The position numbers and the translations under genes are program-made. Of a DNA stretch of 64,000 bases, positions 61,101 through 64,000 are shown piece after piece. The stretch is from NCBI RefSeq assembly GCF_009296315.1, contig NZ_WHLY01000002.1:3702501-3766500 (forward strand), given 5' to 3'. The stretch's first letter is position 1. Every line of letters begins with the position of its first letter. The DNA is from Salmonirosea aquatica (GTDB lineage: Bacteria; Bacteroidota; Bacteroidia; Cytophagales; Spirosomataceae). The notes beneath the pieces are model-generated. The model was not told the origin of the DNA, searched no databases, and saw nothing but the letters and a program-made list of their open reading frames with translations.

Positions 61101-61691
61101 TCAGAGGAGCGAGCCCAAGGTGCTGGTTATTAGGGCAAAAACAATGTAGTCTTTCATCTCGATTCGCAGAATCCGGAGCGCCTTCCCAATGTGAGCCTCG
61201 ACGGTTTTTTCAGAAATCGCCAGCGAACGGGCAATTTCTTTCTGACTATAGCCTTTGCGGCTCAAAACGAATACCTCCCGACATTTTTCAGGCAGTTTCT
61301 GAAGCGATTGCTCGTACAGATCGTTGAGCGTGTCGAACTGGATTTGCTCACCGGTGATGTTATCGGAAAGCTGCGTGGCGTATTCCAGGGCGGTCGGTTG
61401 CCGCGCCTGCTCCTGGTGGTAGTGGGTAATAATCAGGTTCCGGAGCATCCCGTTGAAATAAGCCGCTACGGTTTTATGAATGGTACAGGTGTGGCGGTTG
61501 AGCCAGAATTTGACAAACAACTCCTGCACAAGATCTTGAGCAGCGGCGCTGTCGCCGGTTTTTCGCACTGCCGTATGGAGCAATGTATGAACATAGCGGC
61601 CATACAACGCATCAAAGGCCCTATCATCATCATGCTCGCGCATAAGACGAAGTAGCTCATTGTCGGTGTAGTTCTTATACGATTGGTCCAC
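61101..61691 (-). CDS. ECF sigma factor of the PUL (FecI-like)
   Basis: A 196-aa sigma factor. Region 2: RAFDALYGRYVHTLLHTAVR and DLVQELFVKFW; region 4: LQKLPEKCREVFVLSRKGYSQKEIARSLAISEKTVEAHIGKAL. The C-terminus is hydrophobic (DYIVFALITSTLGSLL). The frame extends upstream to 61862 without a natural start and would overlap the divergent gene at 61825, so I take GTG at 61691, giving VDQSYKNYTDNELLRLMREH and the usual length. Controlled by FecR and the STN domain of SusC. Confidence 0.9.
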   Translation of the reverse strand: MDQSYKNYTDNELLRLMREHDDDRAFDALYGRYVHTLLHTAVRKTGDSAAAQDLVQELFVKFWLNRHTCTIHKTVAAYFNGMLRNLIITHYHQEQARQPTALEYATQLSDNITGEQIQFDTLNDLYEQSLQKLPEKCREVFVLSRKGYSQKEIARSLAISEKTVEAHIGKALRILRIEMKDYIVFALITSTLGSLL

Positions 61692-61824
61692 TCTTTTGTC
61701 GAAACTCCTGAAAAGGATGCCGGTAATCCCTATTTTTACTCCAATAGCCCACGGACTGGCAGCAGGCAAGCGATTGGTTGCCGGTACGTTAAAGTTATGA
61801 AATTGCCCATTAAAAATAGTACCC

Positions 61825-62871
61825 ATGCAAGAAAATGTGCTCTCCCTCCGCATCAGGAACATTATTTCCGAAACTTCCGATACCCGTACCTTCGTGCTCG
61901 AACTGGCTGAGGGCGGGGCCTTATCCTACGAACCCGGCCAGTTTCTTACCTTTCTGCTGCATGTCCAGGGACACGAGGTACGTCGCTCGTACTCCATGAG
62001 CTCGACACCGGGTGTGGATGAGTTTCCGGCCGTTACCATCAAGCGCGTGACGAATGGCGAAATATCCCGTTACTGGCACGATCACGTGGAGGTGGGTACC
62101 CGGCTCACTGCCCTGCCGCCCGCGGGTAGGTTTGTGCTGGAACCTGCGGAAGGCCAGCCCCGCGATGTGGTATTGATTGGCGCAGGAAGCGGAATCACCC
62201 CTTTGTTTTCTATTCTTAAGTACGTACTGACCAACGAACCCGAAAGCCGCGTGACGCTGCTTTACGCCAGTCGCCGGGAGCGGAGCATCATATTTGGCAG
62301 GCAGTTGGCGGAGTGGCAGCGGGGGTACCCTGATCGGCTGGAAATCGTCCATGTGCTGAGTCAGCCGACCGATGACTGGCTGGGAACGCGGGGCCGGATC
62401 AACAATTTCCGGTTGGAGCGCATGATTGGGAGGTACCTTCATTTCCCGGCCGAGCGGGCGCGTTTTTTCTTATGCGGGCCCTTTGAATTGATGCGCACGA
62501 CCGAGATTACGCTTCGGTTTATGGGTTTTGAAGACGATCAGATTCGTAAAGAGAATTTCGTAATAGACCCCGCCCCGCCGCCACCGAAGCATTCGGAGCC
62601 ACACACGATCCAACTTACTTTCCGATCAAAAACCTATGCGCTGGAGGTACCTGCCTACACCACCATTCTGCAAGCCGGCCTCGAGCAGGGTATCCCGATT
62701 CCGTACAGTTGCCGGGGCGGCCGCTGCGCCACCTGCGCGGCCCTCTGCCGGTCGGGTACCGTACGGATGAGTATCAACGATGTGCTGACCGATCGCGATT
62801 TGGCGCAGGGCTGGGTGCTAACCTGCACGGCCTATGTGGAGAGTGAGGGTGTGGTGGTGGAGGTGGTGTAG
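61825..62871 (+). CDS. Ferredoxin--NAD(P)H reductase with C-terminal 2Fe-2S domain (second copy)
   Basis: A 348-aa paralogue of the protein at 2174-3268, with the same domain order: FAD motif RRSYSMSSTP (about 53-62), LIGAGSGITPLFS (about 117), and a ferredoxin domain with SCRGGRCATCAALC cysteines (about 296-309) plus LTCTAY near the C-terminus. The linker is shorter than in the first copy. Divergent from the PUL sigma gene and not part of the PUL by function. The partner oxygenase or reductase is not in this window. Confidence 0.87.
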   Translation: MQENVLSLRIRNIISETSDTRTFVLELAEGGALSYEPGQFLTFLLHVQGHEVRRSYSMSSTPGVDEFPAVTIKRVTNGEISRYWHDHVEVGTRLTALPPAGRFVLEPAEGQPRDVVLIGAGSGITPLFSILKYVLTNEPESRVTLLYASRRERSIIFGRQLAEWQRGYPDRLEIVHVLSQPTDDWLGTRGRINNFRLERMIGRYLHFPAERARFFLCGPFELMRTTEITLRFMGFEDDQIRKENFVIDPAPPPPKHSEPHTIQLTFRSKTYALEVPAYTTILQAGLEQGIPIPYSCRGGRCATCAALCRSGTVRMSINDVLTDRDLAQGWVLTCTAYVESEGVVVEVV

Positions 62872-63045
62872 TTGTTGAAAGGCTGATTTGTATAATTGTT
62901 GAACTGCTTGTACTACTAACCTAGGTTATTAGCCTTACGTATGAGGTGTGATACATTTATATTATACATATATTTTTTGTATATCATTTGTATATTACAA
63001 GGTCACCTATTACATTTGTAATGGATTGGGGTGTCCCCGGTCGGC

Positions 63046-63080
63046 AAATGAGTTAACTAGACTATCTAGTTAACTCATTT
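63046..63080. terminator. Perfect 16-bp hairpin between convergent genes
   Basis: Arms AAATGAGTTAACTAGA (63046-63061) and TCTAGTTAACTCATTT (63065-63080) with a 3-nt loop; followed by GTTTTTAG on the plus strand. It can close both the reductase and the DUF3800 transcripts. The preceding 62872-63045 is AT-rich without genes; it has the 12-bp palindrome TAACCTAGGTTA (62917-62928). Confidence 0.8.
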
Positions 63081-63084
63081 GTTT

Positions 63085-63825
63085 TTAGGGGAATATTTTT
63101 AGTCCAACGCCTTGCCATTTCCCTGCTTTGGTGTAAAATTTAGGAACAATTACGTCGAAAGCGGGATTAGCCCTCTCTTTATCCATTACATACCTTGCGA
63201 TTGGATAGGCTACCAAGTCAGATAATTGAAGACCATTTATGTTGTCTTTCTTATCCTTAAATTCGATTTCTACCTCGTAAGAAGCAAGTCGCTCAGGAGT
63301 CACGTAATAAGTGCCTAGGCTTCTGAGTTTCAAAAAATGCGATTTGAGTGCTTCATCTTCCCTTTTCCCTCTTTTCTCGATTACAATTGAAAGTGTCTTA
63401 CTGTTTGCGTAAATGCTATCGAGGTAAAATATAGCCCGTTCAATAATAAAAGATAAGGCTATCTCATATGGACCAGTAGCCAATCGTCCATATTTCTTAA
63501 TGTGAGCCTGCTTATCAATAGCCGCAGCAATGATCCGATAATCTTGCTCTATCATAATAGTGTTTAGCTCAGAGTAGAATCGGGCTTTAGTATCGTAGTC
63601 AAGAAGAATTTGAAACTCCTTCTCACATTTTCGGATGTCTCTTGAATGTAGTATAACCTTCTTATCTGCCCAAAACGCTTCCTTAACAAGGTTTATAGAA
63701 GATTTGAAACGAGTGTAATTTTCTTCTGAGAACATTACCCCACAGAGCACAAAAACGGGGAAACCAGAATCAATCTTAGCAAGTCCGTGGTCACCGCTTT
63801 CATCAAGGAATAAAATATAATTCAT
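63085..63825 (-). CDS. DUF3800 protein (RNase H-like fold)
   Basis: A 246-aa protein with the family start YILFLDESGDHG (residues 3-14, acidic Asp/Glu pair), mid-protein acidic residues in IVIEKRGKREDEAL and the end GLQLSDLVAYPIARYV with a conserved Asp. DUF3800 proteins have an RNase H-like core and are often found in mobile or defence regions, but no partner gene is present here. The gene has lower GC than the window norm and lacks GGTACC, hinting at acquisition. Start codon ATG at 63825; no promoter recognised. Confidence 0.9.
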   Translation of the reverse strand: MNYILFLDESGDHGLAKIDSGFPVFVLCGVMFSEENYTRFKSSINLVKEAFWADKKVILHSRDIRKCEKEFQILLDYDTKARFYSELNTIMIEQDYRIIAAAIDKQAHIKKYGRLATGPYEIALSFIIERAIFYLDSIYANSKTLSIVIEKRGKREDEALKSHFLKLRSLGTYYVTPERLASYEVEIEFKDKKDNINGLQLSDLVAYPIARYVMDKERANPAFDVIVPKFYTKAGKWQGVGLKIFP

Positions 63826-63897
63826 GCAGAAGTTTAGGTAGGATGTCCTTTTGAAGTAAGATTTAGAGGTAATTCCTTTGAGAAATCAACAACTTTA

Positions 63898-64000
63898 TCA
63901 CTCCGCTACCTTATAAACCCCTAACTCACTCAGCACCACCACTTCGGGCGTTTTGGTGAACCGTACCCGTAGCTTGGTCGTAGTGACAGGCGCATCGAAT
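63898..64000 (-). CDS. C-terminal end of a gene running off the right edge, probably a secreted glycosidase
   Basis: The frame enters at the window edge and ends in TGA at 63898-63900. Visible residues are FDAPVTTTKLRVRFTKTPEV followed by VVLSELGVYKVAE. The block resembles the last strands of a F5/8-type (discoidin) domain as found at the end of Bacteroidota alpha-L-fucosidases and similar enzymes. Only 34 codons are present, so the enzyme family is a guess. Confidence 0.65.
   Translation of the reverse strand, partial: FDAPVTTTKLRVRFTKTPEVVVLSELGVYKVAE

Noticed and set aside
61692-61862. Longer N-terminus for the PUL sigma factor
   Set aside because: Would overlap the start of the divergent reductase gene and adds 57 residues unlike ECF sigma factors.

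Overview
The window looks like chromosomal DNA of a Bacteroidota member, most likely order Cytophagales (Spirosomataceae-like: Dyadobacter, Runella, Persicitalea relatives). This rests on a SusC/SusD polysaccharide-utilisation locus with ECF sigma and FecR, a BtuB/BtuG cobalamin module, HisKA_2/LytTR signalling, promoters of the Bacteroidota type (TTG, about 19 nt, TAnnTTTG), scarce Shine-Dalgarno sequences, and signal peptides ending in Ala-Gln. The genus is inference. No rRNA, tRNA or CRISPR array was seen.

Layout. 0-14 kb is mostly housekeeping: aspartate aminotransferase, a ferredoxin-type reductase, a BlaI/BlaR1-like repressor/protease pair with three operators, recF, pyruvate dehydrogenase E1 alpha, lumazine synthase, aspartate kinase and seryl-tRNA synthetase. 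14-26 kb holds a ThuA-like protein, two glycosyltransferases, a penicillin-acylase-family hydrolase, a TfoX-N protein, L-serine dehydratase, a GH95-like glycosidase, a beta-lactamase-fold hydrolase and an ECF sigma/membrane-protein pair. 26-33 kb has a DUF2975/XRE pair with an operator, a DEAD-box helicase, and a riboswitch-controlled btuB-btuG operon for vitamin B12. 33-46 kb has an EamA transporter, thioredoxin-fold proteins, a MarR-GNAT fusion with a palindromic operator, a sortilin/BNR-propeller gene broken by one base, a histidine kinase/LytTR pair, a 13-codon micro-ORF with its own terminator, and prfA. 46-49 kb carries two short tandem repeats, a xylulokinase-type kinase and a secreted endonuclease/phosphatase-fold protein.

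49.0-52.1 kb is an atypical segment: lower GC, two diverged copies of an intergenic repeat, an AraC regulator, a DUF4440 protein and an orphan gene. It has none of the GGTACC palindromes that are very frequent elsewhere. 52-62 kb is a PUL read leftward: sigma, FecR, SusC with STN domain, SusD, a Tat-exported sugar isomerase, and a BNR_4 protein. The fecR-susC gap holds a plus-strand terminator and promoter-like boxes that suggest an RNA antisense to the susC leader. The right end has a second ferredoxin reductase, a DUF3800 gene that also lacks GGTACC, and the C-terminus of a probable secreted glycosidase.

Most notable signals: the genome-wide excess of GGTACC (similar in kind to the cyanobacterial HIP1 palindrome) and its absence from putatively acquired DNA; the candidate antisense RNA in the PUL; the micro-ORF/terminator unit; the triple BlaI-type operator; and the homopolymer frameshift in the propeller gene.
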